A stretch of 60,000 bases of DNA. Source: Branchiostoma floridae. Its lineage: Eukaryota > Chordata > Leptocardii > Amphioxiformes > Branchiostomatidae. The stretch is from positions 2,871,655-2,931,654 of the forward strand of contig NC_049990.1 of assembly GCF_000003815.2 (NCBI RefSeq), in the 5' to 3' direction. The position numbers and the translations under genes are program-made. The number at the start of each line of letters is the position of its first letter. The stretch's first letter is position 1. Below the pieces are notes generated by a model that was not told where the DNA came from, did no database searches, and was given only the letters and a program-made list of their open reading frames with translations. Positions 1 to 10,064 of the stretch are shown in pieces.

Positions 1-160
1 ATAGGGAACAATAGGTTCTTCATTTTTGTTCTTTCACATCTTCTTCTTTGACTTCGGAATTGACGTTGGCATTCTATGACAAGTATCAGTTTTCCTTTTT
101 TTTATTTTTAAACGTACGAAAATTGATGTCATCCATATAATCAACTCAAAATGGCCGTAA
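1..160. mobile_element. Truncated end of a TAGGCC foldback element
   Basis: The sequence resembles the right half of the elements at 21058-21458 and 23949-24800. It shares the T-rich 'gttctttcacatctt' block and ends with 'gatgtcat..atataatcaa' and then 'atggcc'. The left half lies outside the window. No coding capacity is seen. Confidence 0.45.
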
Positions 161-724
161 GGAGAAGGGATGCTGTTCCAGTCTTGTTCATGTATCCCGC
201 AACCTTGGAGTGACCTTCAGGTCTCGTTACATAGCAGATATCAAGTCTAAAAATATAGGCTTGTTTCTGACAGCAAATATTTACACGGACACTCACCTTG
301 AATATTAATCAAACCGCACTCAGCTGGCAAAGGCCGCAAGGCCTCGCGCGTTGAGCGTTCTGTACGTGCTCTGATATTTAATCTCGAAGCAGATGTTAGA
401 GGATAAAGTCTTAGTATTCCCCCTAAATCACCCTGTTTAATGCGTTATAGACGTAGTTGTTTCTATGGGAAGTTCAGTTCGATAAACAAATGAAGAAAAG
501 AAGAAACAAACAAAGAAGACCTCATCCGAAATAAAGAATGAACCCGAGTCCCTAACGCGACTTGTCGACAAATGCTTCTGAGTGATTCGTATGTCTATTG
601 AAATTTTGAATATTTTTTTTTTTTTTACTTTTGGACGTTTCGAAACAATTTTGTACATTAAATGAATTAGTCTGATGAAATGTTTTCTGAAATCACACGC
701 GACACAATCGACATGACATACAGC

Positions 725-885
725 CTAGTCTCCAAGCAGACCCTACGGTGCCTTAGAGATAGTATAAAAGCTGGCAAAGGAGTATAGCCGGCCAAAGGGA
801 GTCAAACGGGCACCGGTGCCGGCTACACTCCTAGGCCAGCTTTGATACTATCTCTAAGGCACCGTATGGTCTGTTTGGAGACTAA
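725..885. mobile_element. Foldback MITE, TCTCCAAGCAGA family
   Basis: This is a near-perfect inverted repeat. The left arm begins TAGTCTCCAAGCAGACC and the right arm ends GGTCTGTTTGGAGACTA; the arms continue through the 'ttagagatagta' block and its complement. The flanking 8-mers are ATACAGCC and ATACAGAC (7 of 8 match), consistent with an 8-bp target duplication as in hAT-type transposons. There is no transposase, so it is non-autonomous. Confidence 0.75.
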
Positions 886-1530
886 TACAGACGCCGTCAC
901 AGACGTTCAAGGACGCTTTACCCGAAAAACGGTAAACTGTTGATTTATTTTTAGGTCCGGGGAAGGTGAGTGAAAGGCTTCCGAGTCAACATTTACCGAC
1001 GGAAAGGTTGGTTCATGATGCAACACCGATGCAACTAGCTGGCATCTAATACAGTAACTGTACATGCAATAACATGTTCGCGGTGGTTTCATCATCACAG
1101 TTTTCACTCATTGTGAACTCAAAACCATCTCGAACATTTTTGTTTCGTCTTCCCCTTGTCTAAACGCTACACATGCATACATTAGGATGGTAAGTTTTAT
1201 TCTGTGTGTCTAAAATTGACAAACTTTGTGCTATGTATGATTGTCATGCAAACTGAACACGACCCGGTCTCTGAGCATTGAAAACATATCTATTCAAGTG
1301 CTACGTATTCAGAGGGCAGATAGAGTTTATTTCGGTGACAGTTGATAATGCCTGTACTGCCAAATGAGACTGTTCTATCACCCTGTAACAGCCTTGCCCA
1401 TAGAGGTTTCCGACTGGTTGCATGTAAAGGCGCCTGGGTTTACATTGTTGTGCAGTTTGTGACCACAGCACTCTCGCGAACTCAAAACTACTCGACTGAC
1501 GCTCCATTTTCTACCTATCCCGAACTCAAA

Positions 1531-1743
1531 TACGGTAAATGCATTTAAGTTCGCGGGGATTTAATTTCGCGGTAGCGGGAAAAAGGACTTTTCGCGGTGG
1601 TTTTAATTTCGCGGTAACACCATCGACAGCAGTCTAATACCTTTATCGAAAAATGTTCGCGGTGGATTTAAATTCGCGGTGAAGCGGCCGCCGCGAAAAC
1701 CGCGAACATTAATCCACCGCGAACATTTCTGCATTTACAGTAC
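1531..1743. mobile_element. MITE with TACTGTAAATGC ends (copy 1)
   Basis: The ends are inverted: 'tacggtaaatgcattt' on the left and 'gaaatgcag'-type sequence, complemented as 'gcatttacagta', on the right. The interior is rich in 'ttcgcggt' / 'accgcgaa' motifs on both strands. It abuts and shares its last bases with the next element, so the two form a head-to-tail pair. Confidence 0.65.
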
Positions 1744-1913
1744 TGTAAATACATTAAAGTTCGTTGGGATTGAATTTCGCGGTAGCGGGAAAAAGGACTT
1801 TTCGCGGTCGATTTAAGTTCGCAGTAGCACAAGAGACTGAAGTCTAATACCATGATAGAACCGCGAAAACCGCGACCATTAATCCACCGCGAACATTTCT
1901 GCATTTACAGTAC
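1741..1913. mobile_element. MITE with TACTGTAAATGC ends (copy 2)
   Basis: It starts TACTGTAAATACATT and ends GCATTTACAGTA, with the same 'ttcgcggtagcggg' and 'ccgcgaacattt' interior blocks as its neighbour at 1531-1743. The spacer between the blocks is shorter. It appears to be a tandem partner created by duplication or by insertion into the end of the first copy. Confidence 0.65.
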
Positions 1914-2690
1914 ATTTGCAGAACAGAACATGCGGCGTCCCAGAGGCCCCCGACAAACTTAATGCTAGATTTTTGTAAACCTCCTCTCTGTGATTCGCAC
2001 CGGAGGGCTTATCTGATTAAGGAGACACCAGACTTAGAGATTCAAAGAATGGATTTTAAGGGCCTTTTCGTTTCTTAAAGGGCAATTATTTTATATATGA
2101 GAAAATACATAAATATATTACCAGCAACATTTTGAATGTGATGGAGAATGTTCGAAGAATGGTTTAGTAGACCTTGCCCTTAACTTAAGGCGAGTTGCAA
2201 GAGGGCAGTTCCCTTGACAAACGTCAAGGCGTGGCCACATTAGTGTAATACGTGTGTGTACTTTGGGGTAAATATAGGCTCCAAGGACGGACATGAAAGG
2301 CCGTGAGAAAATACGCAAAAGTTAGAAATGGGAAAACATATTTCTCGATTGATGTAACATTTGAAATTTTCATCTTTTCCCCGTTTATAGTTTCAGATTG
2401 CCGATGGGCAAATCTGTATACACCTAGTCGGTGCCTACATAGTCAAAGAACTAGCTAAGAGTCTGTGCTAGACCTCCAGCTCCCTGTTTTGGTTCTTCAA
2501 TTTTTTTATACTTTCACCAGTATGCTTTAGTTAGATTTTGATTTTGATGAAAAAACAAAAGGAAGAAAAGAATATTCATGAGGTTTGACCCTCAACAATA
2601 ATTGAACCTTTTGCTAAACGTGTCATCTTGATATCCGTGACCCTTTCTAGTGTCGTGTGCACGTCAGGTCATTGGCCTTTACAGCAGCCT
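1914..2690. other. Non-coding, no recognised feature
   Basis: No convincing exon, RNA gene or repeat boundary is visible. Short open frames on both strands lack splice-supported neighbours or domain similarity. Confidence 0.5.
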
Positions 2691-2696
2691 GGGCTC

Positions 2697-2823
2697 TACT
2701 CTCCAAGCAGAGGTTGAGTCGCGTAGATATAGCAGAAGTCGATTACACCGGCGCTCCTCATAGAGTCTAATTTACTACTATTTACTACTATATCTACGCG
2801 ACTCAACCTCTGCTTGGAGAGTA
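2697..2823. mobile_element. Foldback MITE, TCTCCAAGCAGA family
   Basis: The arms TACTCTCCAAGCAGAGG and CCTCTGCTTGGAGAGTA are perfect complements and extend through 'ttgagtcgcgtagata'. The octamer CCTGGGCT stands on both sides (within one base of the element ends), matching an 8-bp target-site duplication. The loop is about 55 bp. Confidence 0.8.
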
Positions 2824-3201
2824 CCTGGGCTTGACCTTTAGGTCAATTGGTTGACTTACGCTATCCATGGTTGAGCAAGTTGACCTCAAACTGTTACCAT
2901 GGATACACGTTACGTCAGCGATTCCTGTGCACCCCTGCTCAAGTGGGGTTTTCGTCAAGCACAAAATGTGTGATGTCGACCGCCGGTGTGCACAAAATAT
3001 GCTGACGGAACGGCCCTAGAGGGTTTAGATGAAGTGATAACTTCTGACTTATCCAGCATCAGATGAAATAGGAAAGCTGATATATTCATTTACTTCCATA
3101 TAGCCGGTAGAAATGAGTCAGTCCTCGTGGTATAGATGACAGAAAGTTAAGATAACTGAACGTATGGAAGTCAAATACTTTTGCGTTGGTTTGTCGACAG
3201 G

Positions 3202-3405
3202 TACTGTAAATGCAGAAATTTTCGCGGTGGTTTTGGAGTTGCGAATCTATCGCGAACTTAAAACCACTGCGAGCATTTTTCCATGGCAGTAAGAGACTAC
3301 AGTTCATGGTCCAAAGCGCACTTAAAACCACCGCGAACGGCCCTTTCTCCCGCTACCGCGAAATCAAATCCACGCGAACTTAAATGCGTTTACTTATTTA
3401 CAGTA
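3202..3405. mobile_element. MITE with TACTGTAAATGC ends (copy 3)
   Basis: It begins TACTGTAAATGCAGAAA and ends 'tttacagta', with the interior 'ccgcgaac' / 'ttcgcggt' blocks shared with 1531-1913 but in the opposite order. It ends about 110 bp upstream of the start codon of the antistasin-like gene, so it may lie in that gene's promoter or 5' UTR. Confidence 0.6.
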
Positions 3406-3516
3406 AATTCATCCAGCTCTTTAGGCAACCTTTGACCCCCAGATGGTCTTATTCACACAGACCGTATTTAGCTATTGAAAAAAATATATAGCACAGCAGT
3501 TAAAGAAGAACCAAAG

Positions 3517-4787
3517 ATGACAACTATTCTCTTCTTTCTGGCGCTTCCTTTGCTGTGTTTGGCATCGTCTCAAGACCTTCAAGGTAAAATAGAGATCGTT
3601 TTCGACCGCCTTATCTGTATACCTGTGCAACGATGTTCACAGATTGCCTTCAGTTAATTTGTAAGGTTTGGTAGCCTATATTTAGTACGCTTATTCCTTG
3701 GAACTCCCACATATATTCACGTGGTTTTATCACGTTTGTATCGAACTAATACGTCTGCACTTCCCAAATAACTTTGTGTTTCCAGTTCTTACCATAATAC
3801 TGCCATTCCAAACACTTTTAGTTCCCCTGTACATGGATTTACTATCAAGGAAGGCGCAAAATTTGGACAAAAATATTCACACCCACCAAAGTGAGTGACA
3901 CCCAACCTGCGCAATATAAACAAAATCAATATGAACAAAAAAAACAAAACTGTTAATGATCATAAGTTGTTATTCCTCGTTCTTCCAACGTAACCCACGT
4001 GACCTCTTGACTGTCCAATAATAAATCATTGTTACGGCTCATAATCAACATCAATTGGGGCTATCTGATTGGTCAACGTTGTTTTGCTATTGTTTGTACC
4101 CTATAGAGGCGCGGTCCTGCACCTTTGGCGAGTCCTGGTTCACGTCATTTTGCACTCTGACCTGTCCGGAAGGTTTCGCCAAGGACGAAAATGGATGCGA
4201 CCTCTGTCGATGCGCAGGTAAATTGCAGCGCAACAGTACAAGTGATACAATATGATGGAATTGAACAGAATGGAGTGTAACAAAATAGAAGAGAATAACA
4301 TGGAATAGAAAGAGAGAAAAAGAAAGGAATAGAACGGAGTGGAATAGAATAGAATAGAATAGAATAGAATAGAATAGAATAGAATAGAATAGAATAGAAT
4401 AGAATAGAATAGAATAGAATAGAATAGAATAGAAAAAAGAAGAGAATTTCAGTTCGGGTCGCTCTTGGTGCGTTCTTGTTTGTTTCTGGAACATACAAAC
4501 AAAACACTACTGATGTCATAAATGAGAATTTTTCATACTTACTCACTCTTACACACCCTTCTCACACACCGTCTCCACAGACGGCGCCCCTGCCCTCCCC
4601 ACTCCTGTGACCTGGTGCCCCTTCGGTGGTGACTATTACATTACTATGCTCACACACACACACACACACACACACTCACTCTCACTCCCATGCATCTTCT
4701 CCCCAGACCAGCCCCACTGCCCTCCCCACTCCTGTGCCCTGGTGCCCGATCACACTCACACTAGCGCACACACGCTCACACACACTC

Positions 4788-4844
<57 letters not shown>

Positions 4845-7203
4845 CACGTACACGTACACGCGCGCACACACACACTACCTCACTCTTACACTAACACTCA
4901 CCGTCTCCCCAGACCAGCCCGCCTGCCCTCCCCACACCTGTGACCTGGTGCCCGCCACCCAGTACGGCCAGGCCCCGTGTCCCTTTGGCGTGACAGCGGA
5001 CGATAATGACTGTATCGGCGATTCCTGCGGCTGCTACCGTGAGTATGGCCATGGAATAGTCTAAGAGANNNNNNNNNNNNNNNNNNNNNNNNNNNNNNNN
5101 NNNNNNNNNNNNNNNNNNNNNNNNNNNNNNNNNNNNNNNNNNNNNNNNNNNNNNNNNNNNNNNNNNNNNNNNNNNNNNNNNNNNNNNNNNNNNNNNNNNN
5201 NNNNNNNNNNNNNNNNNNNNNNNNNNNNNNNNNNNNNNNNNNNNNNNNNNNNNNNNNNNNNNNNNNNNNNNNNNNNNNNNNNNNNNNNNNNNNNNNNNNN
5301 NNNNNNNNNNNNNNNNNNNNNNNNNNNNNNNNNNNNNNNNNNNNNNNNNNNNNNNNNNNNNNNNNNNNNNNNNNNNNNNNNNNNNNNNNNNNNNNNNNNN
5401 NNNNNNNNNNNNNNNNNNNNNNNNNNNNNNNNNNNNNNNNNNNNNNNNNNNNNNNNNNNNNNNNNNNNNNNNNNNNNNNNNNNNNNNNNNNNNNNNNNNN
5501 NNNNNNNNNNNNNNNNNNNNNNNNNNNNNNNNNNNNNNNNNNNNNNNNNNNNNNNNNNNNNNNNNNNNNNNNNNNNNNNNNNNNNNNNNNNNNNNNNNNN
5601 NNNNNNNNNNNNNNNNNNNNNNNNNNNNNNNNNNNNNNNNNNNNNNNNNNNNNNNNNNNNNNNNNNNNNNNNNNNNNNNNNNNNNNNNNNNGGACTATGA
5701 GAAGATGGACTTATATTATGTTTATTATTTTATATTCCATTAAGTGATTATGGAATATAAGGTGTATCAAGGTCAAATAAAAGTAAAAAATGTTAGCTAG
5801 CGCTCGACATTTATGTGAAAGATTTTGGTGGTCAAACATGCACCAGTACCAGTGTAGTAGTAGCCCCTTGCCGGTAGCGTTTGCATAACTGTGTGGCCCA
5901 TGGGCTATGAAAATAGAGATCGGCGCCACCCTATACACGTAGAGTTGTTATGAGGATTTCAGCTTGAGTTCCATCCTTGCTTTAGTGCCTGGAACTCTTT
6001 TAGTACATTGCATCTGTAAACGTTCCTTTTACCTGAAAGCCTTACACTTGATAACATACTTTTTTGTGACTGACCCTCCGCAGGGTTGTGGCACACTTTT
6101 CCGACCATTTCCTCTCGCATCAGTAATTAGTTTTTGATAGTTAGAGGTTATTTTATGTGTTAATCTGACAACGTATAGAACTTTAATGGTGTATATTTCT
6201 GAATTTTTCGCTGTTGATGGAGTACAATATGTGATCATTGACGCGTTTCAGGTACACTGAGTTTATCTCTTGTTCCTGCTATGTCATAGCCTCCTTCACC
6301 GGCGTCTCTAGGGTCTTGACGAAAGTGGTTTCTTTGGGGTGGGGAGTGGGGGGGGGGGTTCTTTTAGGGGGGGGGCTACTAGGGCCGGTACAAGCCCCCC
6401 AGTGTATATTCCTCTCCCGGCATTTTTCCTTCCCGGCATATGTTCCTTTCCCGTCGTATTCCCTGATACAAATCGCGAAACGACGAGCCCCCCCCCCCTC
6501 AACCCCAATCCCAAAGAAACAACGTACGCCACGACACAAGAGACGTCATTGAAGGAGGCTACTATGTCTTAAAATAAATCTGAATCTGAATCTGCTTTCT
6601 TATCTCGACGACAGAGCCACCTGAAGGATGCAGCACGATGCCGTGCTATTACTGGACGACATGCGCAGTTTACCGCAAGGACGACAACGGCTGTGCCATC
6701 TGCTATCCTCCGTGTGCCGGTAGGGGCCGCTTTTCTATTGTCTCTACCACAATCATTTGTAAAACATGATAAATCTGTAAATATTACAAATCTACTAAAA
6801 AAATGGCCAAATAGGATTGATTTTTAGAATAGTAAGTCTACCAGCGGGTTGCAAATGAATGCAATCTTAATAGAAACTTCTATCTTTACCTTGTTTATAG
6901 ATTGAGTCAGTATTTGATGTTTTGATGCTCTATTGAATAAGTATAACAGAGCAGCTGCAACTTACGTAGACTTATATATTCCCGTGCCATGGAACATATG
7001 GATTTATTGCTCATGGGATGATTACCTTTTGGTAATTATTGTTTCGTCTACTAAAGACTGAAATGCACATATGAAGCAAAGAGTGTATGATATAATGGTA
7101 ATACACTTTATGCTTCATATAGTGCTTGTGATTGTGACCGATAAGAAAACTGCATGTTCCTTTTCTCACAGATGGTTCTATGCCAGGCATCATCATCGGC
7201 TGA
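3517..7203 (+). CDS. Secreted cysteine-rich protein with antistasin-like domain
   Basis: Exons: 3517-3583, 4107-4217, 4913-5038, 6615-6719 and 7172-7203. All junctions are GT..AG in phase 1, and the sum is 146 aa plus stop. The gap at 5069-5691 could hide another phase-1 exon. Residues 1-20 form a signal peptide (MTTILFFLALPLLCLASSQ). Exon 2 carries CTLTCPEGFAKDENGCDLC followed by RC, the C-x3-C-x-G-F-x-D-x-x-G-C-x-x-C-x-C pattern of antistasin-type inhibitors. Exon 3 has eight cysteines and exon 4 has six, including 'DDNGCAIC'. The last exon encodes only DGSMPGIIIG. Antistasin domains inhibit serine proteases outside the cell; which protease this one would target cannot be told. It could instead be a general Cys-rich secreted or immune peptide. 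The first ATG after the upstream in-frame stop was used as the start. Confidence 0.72.
4280..4433. repeat. (AATAG)n pentanucleotide microsatellite
   Basis: About twenty perfect AATAG units (4341-4432), preceded by degenerate copies, lie in intron 2 of the antistasin-like gene. The long open frames across it on the minus strand are products of the repeat. Confidence 0.95.
4581..4640 (+). pseudogene. Relic copy 1 of exon 3 start (antistasin-like gene)
   Basis: It follows 'ccgtctccacag', an acceptor like that of real exon 3. The bases after it resemble 4913 onward (gcc-tgccctcccca-c-cctgtgacctggtgccc). One base is missing before the first Cys codon, and about 27 bases are lost before a 'ccttcggtggtgac' block that matches 'ctttggcgtgac' of the real exon. 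It is non-functional as an exon in this frame. Confidence 0.6.
4647..4680. repeat. (CA)n microsatellite
   Basis: An uninterrupted CA run lies between the first and second exon-3-like fragments, inside intron 2 of the antistasin-like gene. Confidence 0.9.
4707..4750 (+). pseudogene. Relic copy 2 of exon 3 start (antistasin-like gene)
   Basis: It follows 'cttctccccag' and reads DQPHCPPHSCALVPD in the same phase as real exon 3 (DQPACPPHTCDLVPA). It then runs directly into a CA repeat, so the rest of the exon is missing and no donor is seen at the homologous place. Confidence 0.65.
4752..4878. repeat. (CA)n / (CACG)n microsatellite
   Basis: Long alternating CA tracts with TA and CG interruptions separate relic copy 2 from real exon 3. 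The open frames of His-Thr and Cys-Val runs here are artefacts of the repeat. Confidence 0.9.
5069..5691. other. Assembly gap 1
   Basis: A run of N bases lies within the intron after exon 3 of the antistasin-like gene. An additional phase-1 exon could lie here unseen. Confidence 1.
6286..6570. mobile_element. Foldback element with CATAGCCTCCTTCA ends
   Basis: The left end (atagcctccttcaccggcg) and the complement of the right end (atagtagcctccttcaatga) pair for about 30 bp with small indels, and both arms contain 'gtctct' / 'agagac'. The interior has long G and C runs. It lies in the intron upstream of exon 4 of the antistasin-like gene. The open frames within it are GC-run artefacts. Confidence 0.6.
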
Positions 7204-7700
7204 AGTTCCAGTCGCATCTGTCAGGGGGCGTTCGCTTACGGCATAAGCTGTAATTCAGCTTGCCTGAACCATACCCCTAACTACCGATCAGTAATCACTT
7301 AGCAACTGGACAATAGCAGTATGCCTTGAATAAACAGTTTATTCAATGAAGTACAGTGTATCCCCGGTGGCGTTTGAACATTAACTAACATAAAGTAAAT
7401 GGCACAATAGCACATTGAGAAAAAGTTTATTAGGTCAATCCCGAAGCAATATTGTTATAATAACCTTTATAAAGTTCGCAGTTTTAATACATGTAGAGTA
7501 CATTGCGATTTTTTTAAAGAAAAATCAAACGGAAAAATGTCAATAATTGAAGTTTCAATGCAATGGTATCTACGCGAATTATCGAAATCATGTTTTCCCT
7601 TTTTTCACAATAAATAACATAACGTTAACAACGGAGCAGTACGAAATGTATATATGAATAGTTGAGTACACAAAATAATAAATATATTCGTTATATCCTG
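7204..7700. repeat. 3' UTR and spacer copy (also at 22.2, 35.4, 41.5 kb)
   Basis: Downstream of the stop, 'gaataaacag' (an AATAAA signal), 'gaacat..aactaacataaagt', 'ggcacaatag' and 'cacaataaataacataac' recur in the same order at 41560-41900 and in part at 22230-22330 and 35440-35520. This is segmental-duplication material rather than a gene. AATAAA at about 7330 is a candidate poly(A) signal of the antistasin-like gene. Confidence 0.5.
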
Positions 7701-8079
7701 TAGTGCTATGAAAATACACCACCATTGCACAACTGACAACATAACATTGTTGGCGAAATTGCAAAATGCAAAAGCACGATCATGGCTACTTAGCTTATCC
7801 AGTCTACAAACAAAAAATCAGGATGGTTTGTCACTGACTCCTTCTTTCCGAAAATAATTTCATCAGGTTGGTAGATCATAGAACATAGGAGTTTTCTCTT
7901 ACACGACCAGTTTTTCACACCTGCTGATGACGTTTCGATGTTTGTCAGACACCTTCCCCAGAGCTTCTAGCTGGACTTCTGCTTCTCGACGCTAGATGTA
8001 GCCCATGTAGGTGGCGCTTTTGCGGCGAGAAATCTATCCCAAAAGTCCCCCCCCCCTAGTCTCGGTTCATTACTGGGAT
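7701..8079. other. Non-coding, no recognised feature
   Basis: No exon, RNA gene or clear repeat boundary is recognised between the spacer copy and the start of the eIF4H duplication unit. Confidence 0.4.
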
Positions 8080-8437
8080 GGACTTCCTTCTCTTTCTCCA
8101 TCTTTGTTTGTCATTCTCAACACATAAACAAACACTGACCTTTGAACCCTCAGCATGGAAGAACAGCCTGCACCACTAATGTTTGACATGATATGACCCA
8201 GTTTTCAAGAATTGCGTCATTAGGCAAGTTGAAACGAAAATTGTTGACAGACAACTTCCGGCAAAGAAAAATGAAATGGCCTCGGAGGAGTGGCTTTTTG
8301 TCATTCATTCATTCATTGACGGTAAAAGAAAATTCTTCGAACAATAGAAAATACACCGGCTTCTTAGGAGCACTACAGCTAGTAGATAAGAATCACATAC
8401 CATTTGTGCACGCCCACAACGCTGAGACAAAAGAAAC

Positions 8438-8878
8438 CTAGAAAGACAGGTTCTTGCTTATGAGCGAATTCAGCATATTTCACACCACCCTCCTCCTAAT
8501 GCAAAAATGGACAGTTCCAAAATTGAATTTGGAGAAAATCATCTCATGCGATAATGGACACTTCATAATGTACATTTAAAGTCTAGAAATCGCCTCATAT
8601 CCCCGTCCTTTGACCTCAATTGCAAGCCGCTTCACGAAAAGACGAAAGAATTTTTGGTCGAGCAGAGAAACGATGTTTTTGCATGCATCTTTCAAAAAGG
8701 GGGGGGGGGGGACTCACCTTGGGATTGTAACTCATTCTACCCTTGAATCACATTTCAAATCATTGTGCCCAGGAACGACGGAGATGACTCGCTTTGAAGA
8801 TATGACAGGAGAAAAAGAAGAAGAAACGCGACGAAAACAAAATTTCGCTCCGTACATACGGCATGGTGGAGTGAAATA
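8438..8878. mobile_element. Interspersed repeat, CTAGAAAG..GTGAAATA family (0.44 kb)
   Basis: The left end 'ctagaaagacagg..ttgctta' and right end 'gtggagtgaaataat' match the ends of the copies at 14645-15608 and 46793-50718. The right part contains the conserved 'aggaacgacggagatga' and 'gacaggagaaaaagaagaag' blocks. It has no coding capacity and carries a G12 run at 8699-8710. It lies upstream of the eIF4H-like promoter of copy A. Confidence 0.55.
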
Positions 8879-8959
8879 ATTAATATAATTAAATAATTAG
8901 CCAAGAGACAGACTACTGCGAGTACGAATAAATTGAGTTCCGAATACATATCTGACCAG

Positions 8960-9005
8960 TTGCGGTTTTGAATTTTGTCTCTCTTCGTGGCTCTCCTTGC
9001 TCTTG
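8960..9005 (+). promoter_or_regulatory. 5' UTR exon and TOP-like start, eIF4H-like copy A
   Basis: The segment 'ttttgtctctcttcgtgg' to 'gctcttg' followed by GTAAGTAACC is nearly identical in copy B (15673-15718) and ends in the same strong donor. A pyrimidine run (tctctcttc) near the probable transcription start resembles the 5' TOP motif of translation-factor mRNAs. The next exon begins at 10043 and carries the ATG. The exact start site is inferred. Confidence 0.5.
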
Positions 9006-10064
9006 GTAAGTAACCCATCTTTGCAATAACGATAAGTTAGCTGATTTGAAATATATTTACTAGCTACATATACAAGGTATTTTAGATGCAACCAAAGCGT
9101 TTTACTAGACTGTGAAAGTGCGCACTCTGTGCATCTTATGGTCTCATTGATGTATTACTCCGCGAGTGGGTACAAGAGATCCGAGCCAAAAAATGAACGG
9201 CTGCACGGACGCATGTTTTTAACGGTGAGAAATTCCCTTTTAGCCAGCGGAACTGATCTCAAAAGTTAGATTGGTGAAAGCTTGTTTGTAACTGAAGAAA
9301 TTAGCAGGTAAAGTTTTGCAGCCGCGCGCTAGATCGGAGGTACACAGTCGTGGGTTCTGAATAGTGCGGTTGTACCATAGCAGCGAAAAAGTGCCTTTTG
9401 TGGGAATTGACTAATCGTAGTTTGTAATTGCTATAAAAAAAGTTCCTACGTATAGTTTACATTGGCAATTTTTCCCCACGATATAGGGTAAATGTGCTCG
9501 ACATGGAATGAAAAATCTGCTGAAATGTCATGTAGCTTCATTATGAACGCGGCCATTTAAACCACGAAATGTAACATAGAAGTCTATGGGAAGAAGAAAC
9601 TCATCAATGAGACCTTATGCTTCGAGTATTTACTGTGCCAGAAACACACCTACAGGGACTGTACTTCAGGACTGTTTATCTACAGAAACTAAAGTTTAGT
9701 TGTGATTCATCACAGTCTTGATTTTATAAAATGTACTGTTTTAATCGCCTAATCTGTCATATGCATATGGCGACTAATGTATCGTATTCTTTTTAATGCC
9801 TTGTGCACTCCTGGTTATATCATACCACGAGATAAAGGGCTGTCCTAGGATTTTAACCTGCATTATGTATATGTGTATTTAGTTCATATTGTACAGAAAA
9901 AAGATGATCTTAAACCGCAACAGAGAAAAGGAAATTATGCCTAAACTTCCTAAATAAGAGTTTAAATTCTAGTTCCCACCACACACACAAAAATGAAATC
10001 ACCATAGTTTTCAACTATCTAACTTTATTGTCTTTGTTCCAGGTGTCGATTTATCTGTTAAGTC

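Noticed and set aside
4087-4546. Long minus-strand open frames rich in Phe-Tyr-Ser-Ile-Leu
   Set aside because: They are translations of the AATAG microsatellite opposite exon 2; they have no splice or domain support.
4607-4943. Plus- and minus-strand frames of His-Thr or Cys-Val runs
   Set aside because: Produced by CA repeats; the only real coding part is exon 3, which starts at 4913.
6238-6572. Several open frames of 74-104 codons on both strands
   Set aside because: They lie inside a foldback element with long G and C tracts and have no family similarity.
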